A DNA stretch of 11,013 bases from Candidatus Omnitrophota bacterium. Lineage in GTDB: Bacteria; Omnitrophota; Gorgyraeia; Gygaellales; Profunditerraquicolaceae. Where the stretch lies: contig JAFGUY010000007.1 of the NCBI GenBank assembly GCA_016938245.1, forward strand, positions 1-11,013. Reading direction: 5' to 3'. Below are positions 1 to 7,683 of the stretch, piece by piece. The position numbers were made by a program, and so were the translations under genes. A model generated the notes under the pieces. The model saw only the letters and a list, made by a program, of their open reading frames with translations. It was not told the DNA's origin and made no database searches. How positions within the stretch are numbered: the first letter of the stretch is position 1; the number at the start of each line of letters is the position of its first letter.

Positions 1-13
1 TAGAAAGAACAAA

Positions 14-712
14 ATGAGGTTTAAATTAATACCAGTTTTTATTCTAATGGTTTTAGCTTTACAATTATTAGGTTGTGCTCTATTGCGTAAGCCCGTAGAG
101 TTTGTAGACGAATTTATAAATACGGCGTTTTTTCCTCCTTATTCCGGGCCAAAGGCTAAAATAACAATTGCCGATTTTGAGATTATGACTGCGAAAGCTA
201 CTTCCGATATAAGTTTGAGCTTACGCGAACTTTTGATCTCAGGGCTTGAAAAAAGCGGGCGGTTCGAAATAGTAAGTTTGCCTAAAGAAGACAGTCTTGG
301 TAAGTATTCCGGATTAATTATTGCTACTAGGCTTCTGGATTTTGAGCCCTATGGTTCAGGCGGAAAGTCTGGGATTGCAGGCGCAGGGAGTGCGGCCAGC
401 GGGTCATTATACAGCTTGTTAGGGGCAAGCATTAACAGGTCCTATATATCCTTAGATATACGTATTGTAGATGCGGCTACATCTAAAGTATTATTTTCAG
501 AGCGTATCAGCGCTCAAGCAGCCGGAGATTATAGCCCGCAAGAAGACCATCATAGAGAAAGTAAAATAGGACAGGGGCTTGCTGTATATGCCGGGACTTC
601 TATGGAGGAGGCAATAAATAAATGCATGCTGGAAGCGGTAAAGTATATTATTCAGAAAATTCCGGCGCACTACTATAAAGGAGAAGATAAAGATGGGAAA
701 ACGCAAACGTAG
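14..712 (+). CDS. CsgG-like outer-membrane lipoprotein
   Basis: A secreted lipoprotein of 232 residues. A short basic start (MRFK) is followed by a hydrophobic stretch and a lipobox, Leu-Leu-Gly-Cys at residues 18-21, so Cys21 should be lipidated. The following Ala and the lack of Asp at +2 favour the outer membrane. Residues 48-90 (KITIADFEI, then a helix ending in GRFEIV) and 140-165 (YISLDIRIVDAATSKVLFSE) match the strand-helix-strand pattern of the CsgG / curli-assembly family. The Gly/Ser-rich stretch at 114-137 lies where these proteins have a flexible or pore-lining segment. It is shorter than E. coli CsgG (about 277 aa), and no csgA, csgB, csgE or csgF partner is visible, so a role in curli secretion is not supported. 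It could instead be one of the many CsgG/GNA1162-like envelope lipoproteins of unknown role. Its 3' end overlaps the next small gene by 20 bp. Confidence 0.75.
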   Translation: MRFKLIPVFILMVLALQLLGCALLRKPVEFVDEFINTAFFPPYSGPKAKITIADFEIMTAKATSDISLSLRELLISGLEKSGRFEIVSLPKEDSLGKYSGLIIATRLLDFEPYGSGGKSGIAGAGSAASGSLYSLLGASINRSYISLDIRIVDAATSKVLFSERISAQAAGDYSPQEDHHRESKIGQGLAVYAGTSMEEAINKCMLEAVKYIIQKIPAHYYKGEDKDGKTQT

Positions 713-773
713 GGGAAAGCTTAATTGGCGTTCGAAAAGGGCAAATAAAGGCAGGAAACCGAATTTAGGTTAA
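693..773 (+). CDS. Very small basic protein, bTHX-like
   Basis: An ATG at 693 opens 26 codons ending in TAA at 771-773. It is preceded by AAAGGAG (677-683) at good spacing and overlaps the end of the lipoprotein gene in another frame. The peptide starts MGKRKRRGKLNWRSKRAN and ends GRKPNLG. It is about half Lys/Arg, with no acidic residue. Length, the MGK start, the RRGK core, a following Trp and a C-terminal GR-K/R-P motif recall the ribosomal protein bTHX (Thx, about 26 aa in Thermus), which is buried in the 30S head. The similarity was judged by eye from memory of the family. It could instead be another nucleic-acid-binding micropeptide. A strong ribosome binding site, full use of the gap before the next gene and a sensible composition support a real gene. 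Confidence 0.6.
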   Translation: MGKRKRRGKLNWRSKRANKGRKPNLG

Positions 774-790
774 TATAATTATGAAGGTCC

Positions 791-1789
791 ATGAAAGCGA
801 TTGTCCTTATCTCCGGTGGGCTTGATAGCATACTGGCCGCAAAAATAATCAAAAATCAGGGGATTAAGGTTATTCCTCTAAAGTTTAACATTCCTTTTTA
901 CCAAATAAATATAGATAAATATTGCGGAAAAAATCTGTTTGATTTTGTAAAAGCTAATCTAGGAGAAGAACTAAAAATCGCTGATATAGATAAAGAGTTT
1001 TTAGGGCTTCTTCTGGAACCCAGGCACGGATTTGGTACGCATATGAATCCCTGTATAGACTGTAAGATATTAATGTTCACCAAGGCAAAAGCACTGATGC
1101 CTAAATTAGGGGCGCAATTTATTGTAACCGGAGAGGTATTAGGCCAGAGGCCTATGTCCCAGCATAAACGCGCGCTTTGTGTTATTGAAGAGCAGAGCGG
1201 GCTTAAAGGCCTTTTATTAAGGCCTCTTAGTGCTAAGAACCTTAACCCTACAATACCCGAGAATAGGGGTTGGGTTAATCGCGATAATCTATTGTGTATT
1301 TCCGGGCGTTCTCGCCGTGATCAGATTAAACTCGCCCGGGATTTAAGTATTTCAGGCTATCCCAATGCTTCAGGGGGATGTTTATTAACTGACCGGCAAT
1401 TTTCTTTAAGGCTTAATGATCTTATACGGCATCGAGAGCTTAATTTAAGAAACATAGAGCTGCTTAAATTCGGCAGGCATTTTAGAATCGGGCCGCAGAC
1501 AAAACTAATCGTCGGCCGGAATGAAAAAGAGAATAGATATTTAGAAGAGAAGGTTAAATCCGGCGATTTATTGTTTACTCCCGAAGAAAAAGTCGCAGGG
1601 CCTACCTGTTTAGGCGTAGGGGTTTTTGATAAGGAAAAAATAACCCTTTCTTCCAGAATAGCCTGCAGTTATTCTGATCTATGTGCAGGAGAATTAAGGG
1701 TTGCTTACAGGATTATTCCGGATAGGAAGAATAAATATCTGAATGCCTCTCTTGTAAAAAAAGATAGCTTAGCAGGCCTGCTCGTATAA
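791..1789 (+). CDS. PP-loop ATPase, MnmA/ThiI-like tRNA thiolation enzyme
   Basis: A 332-residue adenylating enzyme of the PP-loop (N-type ATP pyrophosphatase) class. The signature SGGLDS is at residues 8-13. Further blocks are PRHG (77-80), a Cys pair in NPCIDCK (Cys88 and Cys91), GEVLGQRPMSQ (114-124), LRPLSAK (143-149) and GGC (Cys197). A Cys near the P-loop domain and a later Cys are what MnmA and ThiI use to carry and deliver persulfide sulfur to adenylated uridine. The C-terminal part (about 226-300, with LIVGRNEKEN and GDLLFTPEE) resembles the NFACT-R/DUF814 RNA-binding module found in this subfamily. The likely role is thiolation of a tRNA uridine in the cytoplasm. The exact position, and whether it replaces classical MnmA or ThiI, cannot be told. 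AAGG at 784-787 precedes the ATG. The next gene starts 5 bp after the stop. Confidence 0.78.
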   Translation: MKAIVLISGGLDSILAAKIIKNQGIKVIPLKFNIPFYQINIDKYCGKNLFDFVKANLGEELKIADIDKEFLGLLLEPRHGFGTHMNPCIDCKILMFTKAKALMPKLGAQFIVTGEVLGQRPMSQHKRALCVIEEQSGLKGLLLRPLSAKNLNPTIPENRGWVNRDNLLCISGRSRRDQIKLARDLSISGYPNASGGCLLTDRQFSLRLNDLIRHRELNLRNIELLKFGRHFRIGPQTKLIVGRNEKENRYLEEKVKSGDLLFTPEEKVAGPTCLGVGVFDKEKITLSSRIACSYSDLCAGELRVAYRIIPDRKNKYLNASLVKKDSLAGLLV

Positions 1790-1794
1790 ACAAT

Positions 1795-2811
1795 ATGAAA
1801 GAAGCCATTTTTTATGAGAAATTGGATGCTGAAAAAATCCGTTGTTACCTGTGCGCGCATGAATGTTTGATCAAAGACGGTAGTTTTGGTATTTGTTCTG
1901 TTAGGCAGAATTTTAAGGGGGTACTTTATACCTACGCTTATGGGAATGTAGTGGCGGCTAACATCGATCCTATCGAGAAAAAGCCTCTCTATCATTTTAT
2001 GCCCGGATCAAAAAGTTTTTCTATCGCCGCCGCAGGGTGCAATTTTAAGTGCGGGTTTTGCCAGAATTGGGAGATTTCGCAGAAAGAGTCTAAGGGAGGC
2101 AGTTTATTAGAAGAAGATGAATTTTCTGCGCAGGACTTGGTAGATGAAGCGTTGAGGTGTAATTGTCAAAGTATATCCTATACCTATACCGAGCCGACTA
2201 TTTTCTTTGAATATGCTTCTGATACCGCAAAATTAGCTAAAGAGCATTCTTTAAGGAATATTTTTGTAACCAACGGATATATGAGTAAGGAATGCCTTAA
2301 AGAGGCTTCTCTTTATTTAGATGCGGCAAACGTGGATTTAAAATTTTTTAAAGACGCCTCTTATAAAAAATTCTGTTCTGCTTCCTTGGAACCGGTATTA
2401 GCCTCTATAAGGCTTATGAAGGAATTGGGTATTTGGGTTGAAGTAACCACCTTAATCATACCGGGAGTAAACGATTCCGAGGGTGAATTGGGTGAAATAG
2501 CGGATTTTATCTTAAGCGTTGATAAAAATATGCCTTGGCATGTTTCGCGATTTCACCCCGATTATAAATTCAGCAATTACCCTGTTACCCCGGAAGAAAC
2601 CTTAAAAAAGGCGCAGGAGATAGGCAAGAGGCGCGGGCTTAAGTTTGTTTACGCAGGGAATGTTTTAGGGTGGGGGAATGATACACTTTGCCCTTATTGC
2701 CATAAATTGTTAATTAAACGCGACTCATTTAGGATTCTAGAGTACAATTTGAAAGAGGGTAAGTGTATTTATTGCTGTGGTCATATCCCGGGAGAGTTTA
2801 CGGCGTATTAA
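1795..2811 (+). CDS. amrS: AmmeMemoRadiSam system radical SAM enzyme AmrS
   Basis: A cytoplasmic radical SAM protein of 338 residues, the usual AmrS length. The cluster motif CxxxCxxC is GCNFKCGFCQNW, with Cys82, Cys86 and Cys89. The N-terminus carries a Cys-rich block (Cys17, 20, 24, 34), followed by the characteristic GNVVAANIDPIEKKPLYHF region (50-68). YTEPT is at 131-135. The C-terminus has further Cys pairs (299/302 and 324/327/328) that could bind another metal site. All of these are typical of the AmrS family, related to pyruvate formate-lyase activating enzymes. In many genomes it is encoded beside AMMECR1 (AmmeMemo A) and Memo (AmmeMemo B). Neither is in this window. The substrate of the family is not established to my knowledge. 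No clear Shine-Dalgarno sequence precedes the ATG, which suggests translational coupling with the PP-loop gene 5 bp upstream. Confidence 0.88.
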   Translation: MKEAIFYEKLDAEKIRCYLCAHECLIKDGSFGICSVRQNFKGVLYTYAYGNVVAANIDPIEKKPLYHFMPGSKSFSIAAAGCNFKCGFCQNWEISQKESKGGSLLEEDEFSAQDLVDEALRCNCQSISYTYTEPTIFFEYASDTAKLAKEHSLRNIFVTNGYMSKECLKEASLYLDAANVDLKFFKDASYKKFCSASLEPVLASIRLMKELGIWVEVTTLIIPGVNDSEGELGEIADFILSVDKNMPWHVSRFHPDYKFSNYPVTPEETLKKAQEIGKRRGLKFVYAGNVLGWGNDTLCPYCHKLLIKRDSFRILEYNLKEGKCIYCCGHIPGEFTAY

Positions 2812-2817
2812 ATTCAG

Positions 2818-3477
2818 ATGAAAATAATTAATCCTGATAAATGCGTTGTATTTTTTGACTTTGATAATACTATCGCAACCTGCGACGTCTTTGATAGCAT
2901 GCTGCCGGTATTCTCCCGGAATAACATCTGGGTTAAATTGGAGAAAGCCTGGGAAGCAGGCAAGATAGGATCGTATAAATGCCTTAAAGGCCAGTTAAGC
3001 GGCATGGTTATTACTAATCCTGCTTTAGATAGCCATTTGTCCAGCATAAAGCTTGACCCGTATTTTAAGAAATTAGTTAAAGCTTTATCCTCGAAGAAAA
3101 TAAAAGTTATAATATTAAGCGATAATTTCGATTACATATTAAAACGTATTTTACATATCCATGGGATCAGAGGTTTAAAGATTTATGCTAATAAATTACA
3201 TTTCAGAAGTAACCGGCTAGTTGCGCTTTTCCCTTACCGGAATCAAAAATGCGAGATTTGCGCCCATTGTAAGACTAAAAATCTTCTGGCGAATGTATCT
3301 GGTGATTCTAAAATAATATATATTGGCGACGGGCGTACTGATATATGCCCTGCTCAATACGCTGATATTGTATTTGCCAAGGATAGTCTTTTAAAGCATT
3401 TTCAGGATAAAAAGCTTGCCTGTTTTGCTTATAAATCGTTGAAAGATATTTATGCTTATTTTAAGGGTGTTTTCTAA
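2818..3477 (+). CDS. HAD-IB family phosphatase, MtnX-like
   Basis: A soluble 219-residue phosphatase of the haloacid dehalogenase superfamily. Motif I is FFDFDNT (residues 12-18), with nucleophile Asp14 and acid/base Asp16. Motif II is ILSDNFD with Ser101, and motif IV is IGDGRTDICPA with Asp171 and Asp175 for Mg2+. A helical C1 cap (about 20-90) places it in subclass IB with phosphoserine phosphatase and MtnX. A Cys cluster, CEICAHCK (Cys145, 148, 151), lies just before motif IV, as in MtnX-like relatives. MtnX acts in methionine salvage, but no other salvage gene is present, so I do not assign that reaction. It starts 6 bp after amrS and ends 6 bp before the arginase-like gene, so the two probably act on related small molecules. 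Substrate unknown. Confidence 0.8.
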   Translation: MKIINPDKCVVFFDFDNTIATCDVFDSMLPVFSRNNIWVKLEKAWEAGKIGSYKCLKGQLSGMVITNPALDSHLSSIKLDPYFKKLVKALSSKKIKVIILSDNFDYILKRILHIHGIRGLKIYANKLHFRSNRLVALFPYRNQKCEICAHCKTKNLLANVSGDSKIIYIGDGRTDICPAQYADIVFAKDSLLKHFQDKKLACFAYKSLKDIYAYFKGVF

Positions 3478-3483
3478 GGCCTT

Positions 3484-4404
3484 ATGGATATTCACGTATT
3501 AAATTTTGACAATAGCTTAACAAGCCAGAAAAACCTCCTGGCAGCGTATAGCCCAAGAATTATAGGCCTTCAAGATTTTTCTTCTTCAGCAAGGCTATGG
3601 ATGGGTAAGAAAACCGCCGAAGCTATCAAAGACCGGATTAAAGGCATATCCGGTTGCGCAGTAAATTTCCTGGGTTCAGGTGATTTTCATCATGTAAGTT
3701 CTTTGTTAACAGAGGAGATCAAAGAGTCTGCATCTTTAATTGTTTTTGACTTCCATCCAGACTGGGATATGCTGCCACCGTCTTTAGGATGCGGTTCGTG
3801 GGTCACACACGCCTTAAGAAACCCGAATATTATTAAATGCCTTCTAATCGGTGCCTCTTCCTGCGATCTCTCCTTTCCGTATATACAAAGCGGTAACTTG
3901 AAATCATTAGAAAATAACAGGGTAGAGGTTTATCCCTACCAGCATCGTCCTTCTTCGGTATTCTTAAGTGATGTGCCTCTTAATAAATCCATAAAACTAA
4001 AAAAAGGGCTATTCAAGACCGAGATTTCCTGGAGCGAGCTTAAAGGCCGTAATTTAAATAATTTCTTCCTTTCTTTGATTTCTAATCTGCCTTCAAAAAA
4101 AGTATATGTATCTATAGATAAAGATTGTCTTAAGAATGACTATGCCCTGACTAATTGGGAGGAGGGGTTTTTTTCTTTGGACGAGCTTTTAATAATGCTG
4201 AAAATAACAAAAGAAAACTTAATTATTTTAGGAGTAGATATAACCGGTGATTATTCGCAGGCTGCATACCCTGATATTATAAAAAGAATAATTTCAAGGT
4301 TGGACCACCCTAAGAATGTTAAGGCTGATCGCCTGGATGCAGGAGTAATATCCTCAATAAATGAAGCAACTAATCTTAAGCTGCTCTCTGTATTAAATCC
4401 CTGA
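3484..4404 (+). CDS. Divergent arginase/agmatinase-fold protein
   Basis: A 306-residue protein with the order of motifs of the ureohydrolase (arginase, agmatinase, formiminoglutamase) fold. GSGDFHH (64-70) lies where GGDHS is expected. DFHPDWD (89-95) corresponds to the DAHxD metal motif. GSWVTHAL (104-111) provides the next His. SIDKD (210-214) corresponds to SxDxD. The block after SIDKD is CLKNDYALTNWEEGFFSLDEL in place of the usual Asp-Pro. GVDITGDY (250-257) lacks the Glu of the canonical last motif. This matches, from memory, a large uncharacterised 'arginase family protein' branch rather than true arginase. The metal-binding Asp and His residues are mostly kept, so hydrolase chemistry is plausible, but the substrate is unknown. 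TAAGG (3475-3479), overlapping the stop of the HAD gene, can serve as ribosome binding site. It ends 2 bp from the convergent hydrolase gene. Confidence 0.7.
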   Translation: MDIHVLNFDNSLTSQKNLLAAYSPRIIGLQDFSSSARLWMGKKTAEAIKDRIKGISGCAVNFLGSGDFHHVSSLLTEEIKESASLIVFDFHPDWDMLPPSLGCGSWVTHALRNPNIIKCLLIGASSCDLSFPYIQSGNLKSLENNRVEVYPYQHRPSSVFLSDVPLNKSIKLKKGLFKTEISWSELKGRNLNNFFLSLISNLPSKKVYVSIDKDCLKNDYALTNWEEGFFSLDELLIMLKITKENLIILGVDITGDYSQAAYPDIIKRIISRLDHPKNVKADRLDAGVISSINEATNLKLLSVLNP

Positions 4405-4406
4405 TT

Positions 4407-5267
4407 TTATCTATATTCCTGAAAGAAAGAAAGGGTCTCTGCAGCCACTTTTTCTCTTTCCTGGTCGGCAATTATAATATGGTAGGAATCTTCAAACAAT
4501 ACTACTTTCTTTTCTTTAGACCCGATGCGGTCATAAATAAAATAAGAATTTTTAGGGCTGGTTAGGTCATCATCTTTTGCCTGAAGTATCTGTATAGGCG
4601 TTGTAACTGCCGGGAGTATTTTTGTGATATATTTTGTTAAAAGGAGGTTCTGGTGCATGCTTGATACAGGTATCACCGGATAACCATAAAGGTGAACCTT
4701 GTTGTACTCAAAAAGATCCGCCTGTTTGTAGAAGCTCTCTATTTTTGAGCGCAGCCGTTCATTTTTTATGCCATAAGGGTACTCTTCTTTAAGGTAGAAG
4801 TAATATTTCAGGGGAGTTTTACAGACCAAAGGCAGCAGGATTTTTATTTTCGGAGTATTCCACCCGTCGAAAAAAAGGGTAGGGGAGAAACAATTAATCG
4901 CCCGTACTTTTTCAGGGAATTCGTACGCTAAAAGAATACTTAAGAGCGCTCCAAAGGAGAGCCCGGCTACATATATATTTTCATATTTCGGCTGGTACTT
5001 AAGAAATTCTTTCTTTATCCCTGCATAAATCTCCTGCCAGCGCAGCCTTTTTAATACAGAGAGGGATTGGTTGTGCCCGGTCATCATAGGGCTGGCTACG
5101 GAGAATCCCTGTCTATTAAGGCGTTTACCTATAGAGCCCATCTCTTTGGCAGTTCCGGTTAATCCGTGAATCAGAAAACAAAGATTATTGTCCCCTTCAA
5201 GGAAAAAACCGGAATCAGGTATATCTTGAATTTTGCGCCGGTCTTCTTTTAAAGAGAAAATTATCAT
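4407..5267 (-). CDS. Alpha/beta hydrolase (carboxylesterase/monoacylglycerol lipase-like)
   Basis: A 286-residue serine hydrolase with no signal peptide, so probably cytoplasmic. LIHGLTG (32-38) provides the oxyanion loop. GLSFG (102-106) is the nucleophile elbow with Ser104. The acid is in QAKDDDLTSP (Asp232-234, most likely Asp234 by spacing), and His263 in EDSYHII completes the triad. The PMMTGHNQS region and overall order resemble Est30/YvaK-type carboxylesterases, which are about 245 residues. The extra length is in the cap region (about 130-200). Its start codon overlaps the stop of the aminotransferase gene by 4 bp (ATGA), so the two are one transcription unit. In this setting it may remove an acyl group from a sugar or lipid intermediate. 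That is inference. It converges on the arginase-like gene with only 2 bp between stops, so neither gene has room for its own terminator. Confidence 0.78.
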   Translation of the reverse strand: MIIFSLKEDRRKIQDIPDSGFFLEGDNNLCFLIHGLTGTAKEMGSIGKRLNRQGFSVASPMMTGHNQSLSVLKRLRWQEIYAGIKKEFLKYQPKYENIYVAGLSFGALLSILLAYEFPEKVRAINCFSPTLFFDGWNTPKIKILLPLVCKTPLKYYFYLKEEYPYGIKNERLRSKIESFYKQADLFEYNKVHLYGYPVIPVSSMHQNLLLTKYITKILPAVTTPIQILQAKDDDLTSPKNSYFIYDRIGSKEKKVVLFEDSYHIIIADQEREKVAAETLSFFQEYR

Positions 5268-6481
5268 TTTAGTTCCCGTAATTTTTCTATTATATAATTT
5301 TGATCAGATTTTTCTAGAAAGGTACTTGTGCTTAAAGTGATGTGCTTGGATGCGATATCTCTGGCATTTAAAGAGGCTAAGGGGGAATAAAGATTCTTTA
5401 GGTACCGGTAATCTGTAATTGCCTTAAGGTATATTCGGGATATCCCGCGGCCGGAGGTATTTAATATTCTAAATGCCTTTTCTTGTTTGTCCTTTTCTTC
5501 AAATATTAAAGTAAGGTACGGATAATTTGAATAGTCTCCGGGTGCTTCGGTAATAATCCGTATGTTTTTTATCTCCTTTAGATTTTCTATATAATATTGC
5601 GTTTTTTCTCTTTGGCTATCTATTTCTTTTTCCAGGCACTGCCACTGCAGATGGCCTATGGTTTTCCTTACTTCGGAAACATTATGCAAAGGGAAATTAG
5701 AATCAAAATATTCAATAAAGGCTCTTTCGGGCTTATCCTGTATCTTCCAGAATATCTGCGGTAACCTAAAGGCAAACCAGAATAACTGCGGCCTGTAGAA
5801 AATCCAGTAGCCGAATAGCTCTATTAATTTTAAACATTCTGAAAACCGGTTCTCTTTTTCTATATCTTTTGCTGTTTCTTCAATCAAGCCTGAAAAATCA
5901 GCTTTGGTTATTATTACCCCTCCTTCATAGATAGTGATTCCCTTACCCCGGCATAGGCTGTAAAAGGCAAAATCACCTATAGTCCCTGTTTTTCTACCTT
6001 GATTCATTGCGCCTAAGCTCTGAGCGCAATCTTCCACGATGAATATCCCGTTATTTTTGGCTATATTTAAGACGGGCTCAAGATTTACCGGTATGCCCCC
6101 TAAATGCACCGGGATAATGGCAAGAATATCTTTGTTTTTTAAACAAACACTCTGCAGCTGGTTAATTTCGAAATCAAACCGGCTCTTTGCTATATCGCAG
6201 ACCAGTATTTTTAATCCCGCTCTTTCTATGGCTAAAGGCACAAGCGGGCAGATGAAAGAGGGGATGATGACTGTTTTTTTAGGGGATAATTTCTTTAACG
6301 TCTCTAATATAATGTAAAGCGCTGCTGTGCCGGAATAAGTGATGCGTGCATAGCCTACCCCTAGCAATCTCTTAAAATCATCTTCAAGGGAGCCAGTATT
6401 CCTGCTATGAAAAGAAGTTAAGAGGCTTTTTATATTAAAAGGCAAGCCGGCCGTAGGGGGGATTTCTCTAAACATACTCAT
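5264..6481 (-). CDS. DegT/DnrJ/EryC1/StrS family PLP aminotransferase
   Basis: A 405-residue fold-type I PLP enzyme of the sugar aminotransferase family, which transfers an amino group (usually from glutamate) to a keto-sugar nucleotide. The opening FREIPPTAGLP is typical. SGTAAL (50-55) binds phosphate. IPVHLGG (123-129), VEDCAQSLGA (149-158, Asp151 contacting the pyridine nitrogen) and GDFAFYSLCRGKG (169-181) follow. Lys180 is the candidate Schiff-base lysine, with the usual GG just after it (187-188). Length is normal. The stretch at 205-260 is rich in aromatic residues and less typical. Two starts are possible, Met1 (6481) and Met3. Met1 is chosen because it gives the longer N-terminus and GATGAG lies just upstream. 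It is transcribed divergently from the FemAB-like gene and overlaps the hydrolase downstream. Likely role: an amino sugar precursor for a surface glycan or lipid. Confidence 0.83.
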   Translation of the reverse strand: MSMFREIPPTAGLPFNIKSLLTSFHSRNTGSLEDDFKRLLGVGYARITYSGTAALYIILETLKKLSPKKTVIIPSFICPLVPLAIERAGLKILVCDIAKSRFDFEINQLQSVCLKNKDILAIIPVHLGGIPVNLEPVLNIAKNNGIFIVEDCAQSLGAMNQGRKTGTIGDFAFYSLCRGKGITIYEGGVIITKADFSGLIEETAKDIEKENRFSECLKLIELFGYWIFYRPQLFWFAFRLPQIFWKIQDKPERAFIEYFDSNFPLHNVSEVRKTIGHLQWQCLEKEIDSQREKTQYYIENLKEIKNIRIITEAPGDYSNYPYLTLIFEEKDKQEKAFRILNTSGRGISRIYLKAITDYRYLKNLYSPLASLNARDIASKHITLSTSTFLEKSDQNYIIEKLRELK

Positions 6482-6501
6482 TTTTTCTCATCTTTTCATT
6501 T

Positions 6502-6530
6502 ATTTTATGCTAAAATACACGGAAATGCAA
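6502..6530 (-). promoter_or_regulatory. Promoter for the aminotransferase-hydrolase operon
   Basis: Read on the minus strand, TTGCAT (6530-6525) is followed after exactly 17 bp by TAAAAT (6507-6502), a good sigma70-type pair. Transcription would start near 6495, about 14 bases before the aminotransferase ATG. Predicted by eye. Confidence 0.5.
6508..6516 (+). promoter_or_regulatory. Extended -10 promoter for the FemAB-EamA operon
   Basis: TGC followed by TAAAAT (6508-6516) is an extended -10 element. The -35 position (about 6488-6493) is poor, as is common for extended -10 promoters. The start would be near 6523, leaving a leader of about 30 nt with AGGGAG just before the ATG at 6553. It lies 3 bp from the minus-strand -10, with which it forms an inverted repeat. 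Confidence 0.45.
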
Positions 6531-6552
6531 GGTACTTATTTATTAGGGAGAA

Positions 6553-7683
6553 ATGGAAAATATAGAATTTAGAATCTGTAATTCTGTAAGCAGGATTAAT
6601 AGAGAAAACTGGAAGATGGCTTTTGGGAATATGCCTGAAGGGTATGAGTTTTATAAATCCCTTGAAGAGTCTAACCTTGCAGAGTTCAGTTTCTATTATC
6701 TTCTCTTGTATTCAGCTGGCCGGTTGAACCTAATTGCCCCGCTTTTTATTTCCGACTTTAACTTAGATATTGCTGTCTTGGGATGGTTAAAGAATGCTAT
6801 TCTAGCTATACGTAAACTGTATCCGCGTTTTTTGATTATTAAAACACTTTTTGTAGGTTCACCTTTTGCAGAGCATGGGGTCATTGGCCTGGCTGAAGAT
6901 ATAAGGAAAAACCCTAAAGTTTTTGATGAATTTGTTAATTTCTTAAAGGTATTCTCTAAAGAAAAGAAGGCAGGCCTTACTATTTTTAAAGATTTTCCGC
7001 AAGACAAGAAAGAGGGTTTGAGCGCTTTACTGAAAAATGGTTTCTTCAAGGTAAATAGCTTTCCTTCTGCGATAAACGAACTTCCTTTTCATTCTCTTGA
7101 AGATTATGTGCAGAGTTTGGGGCCTTCTACCAGGAAAAGCCTGCGCCGTAAGTTAAAAAGCGCTTATAGCCAGGCAAAAATTGAGATTAAGGTATTAGAT
7201 GAGGCGGATAGTGTAATAGATGATTTATACAAGCTTTATCTTAACACCCATTCACAGGGCGGGACGAAATTTGAGAGGCTTACTAAGGAATTTTTTGTTA
7301 GCGTAAGCAGGAATATGCAGCCGTACATTAAGATTTTTCTTTACTATGTTAACGGGTGCCTCGGGGCCTTCAACCTTTGTTTCGTATATAAGGATTTATT
7401 TATTGATAAATTTATCGGATTCAATTATGATATCTCAAACAGGTTCCATTTATATTTTGTAAGCTGGTGTTATAATATAGATTGGTGCATTAAAAACTCC
7501 GTACATTTTTATAAGACCGGACAGACAGATTATAGCGCCAAGATTAAATTGGGGGGCAGGCTTCTGCCGCTTTATGCGTACTTTAAACATGGTAACAGGG
7601 GGGTTAATATTTTGTTAAAGTTCTTATCCTTAGTTTTAAAGCCGGATAATTTTGATGTTAAGATAAAAGAGAGCCAGCCATGA
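6553..7683 (+). CDS. FemAB/GNAT-like acyltransferase
   Basis: A 376-residue cytoplasmic protein with the double-GNAT layout of FemAB-like and Acetyltransf_6 (BioF2-like) enzymes. An N-terminal half (about 1-170) has weakly conserved GNAT strands. The second half contains LGPSTRKSLRRKLK (189-202), typical of the helical segment before the second domain, then YKLYLNTHSQGG (226-237), and the diagnostic end HFYKTGQTDYSAKIKLGGRLLPLYAYFKH (around 318-346). Relatives transfer amino acids or acyl groups to peptidoglycan precursors, sugars or lipids, and often sit in envelope or exopolysaccharide clusters. AGGGAG ends only 2 nt before the ATG, an unusually short spacing. Its stop overlaps the next start by 4 bp (ATGA), so it is cotranscribed with two half-transporters. 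The substrate cannot be read from sequence. Confidence 0.7.
   Translation: MENIEFRICNSVSRINRENWKMAFGNMPEGYEFYKSLEESNLAEFSFYYLLLYSAGRLNLIAPLFISDFNLDIAVLGWLKNAILAIRKLYPRFLIIKTLFVGSPFAEHGVIGLAEDIRKNPKVFDEFVNFLKVFSKEKKAGLTIFKDFPQDKKEGLSALLKNGFFKVNSFPSAINELPFHSLEDYVQSLGPSTRKSLRRKLKSAYSQAKIEIKVLDEADSVIDDLYKLYLNTHSQGGTKFERLTKEFFVSVSRNMQPYIKIFLYYVNGCLGAFNLCFVYKDLFIDKFIGFNYDISNRFHLYFVSWCYNIDWCIKNSVHFYKTGQTDYSAKIKLGGRLLPLYAYFKHGNRGVNILLKFLSLVLKPDNFDVKIKESQP

Noticed and set aside
3240..3280. CEICAHCK in the HAD protein as a novel zinc-finger fusion
   Set aside because: By memory, similar Cys residues occur at this position in MtnX-like relatives, so it is a family feature.
4395..4415. Shared terminator between the convergent genes
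   Set aside because: The stops are 2 bp apart and I see no stem with a T-run on either side.
6696..7049. 117-codon minus-strand open frame
   Set aside because: Antisense shadow of the FemAB-like gene; no plausible start signals or motifs.
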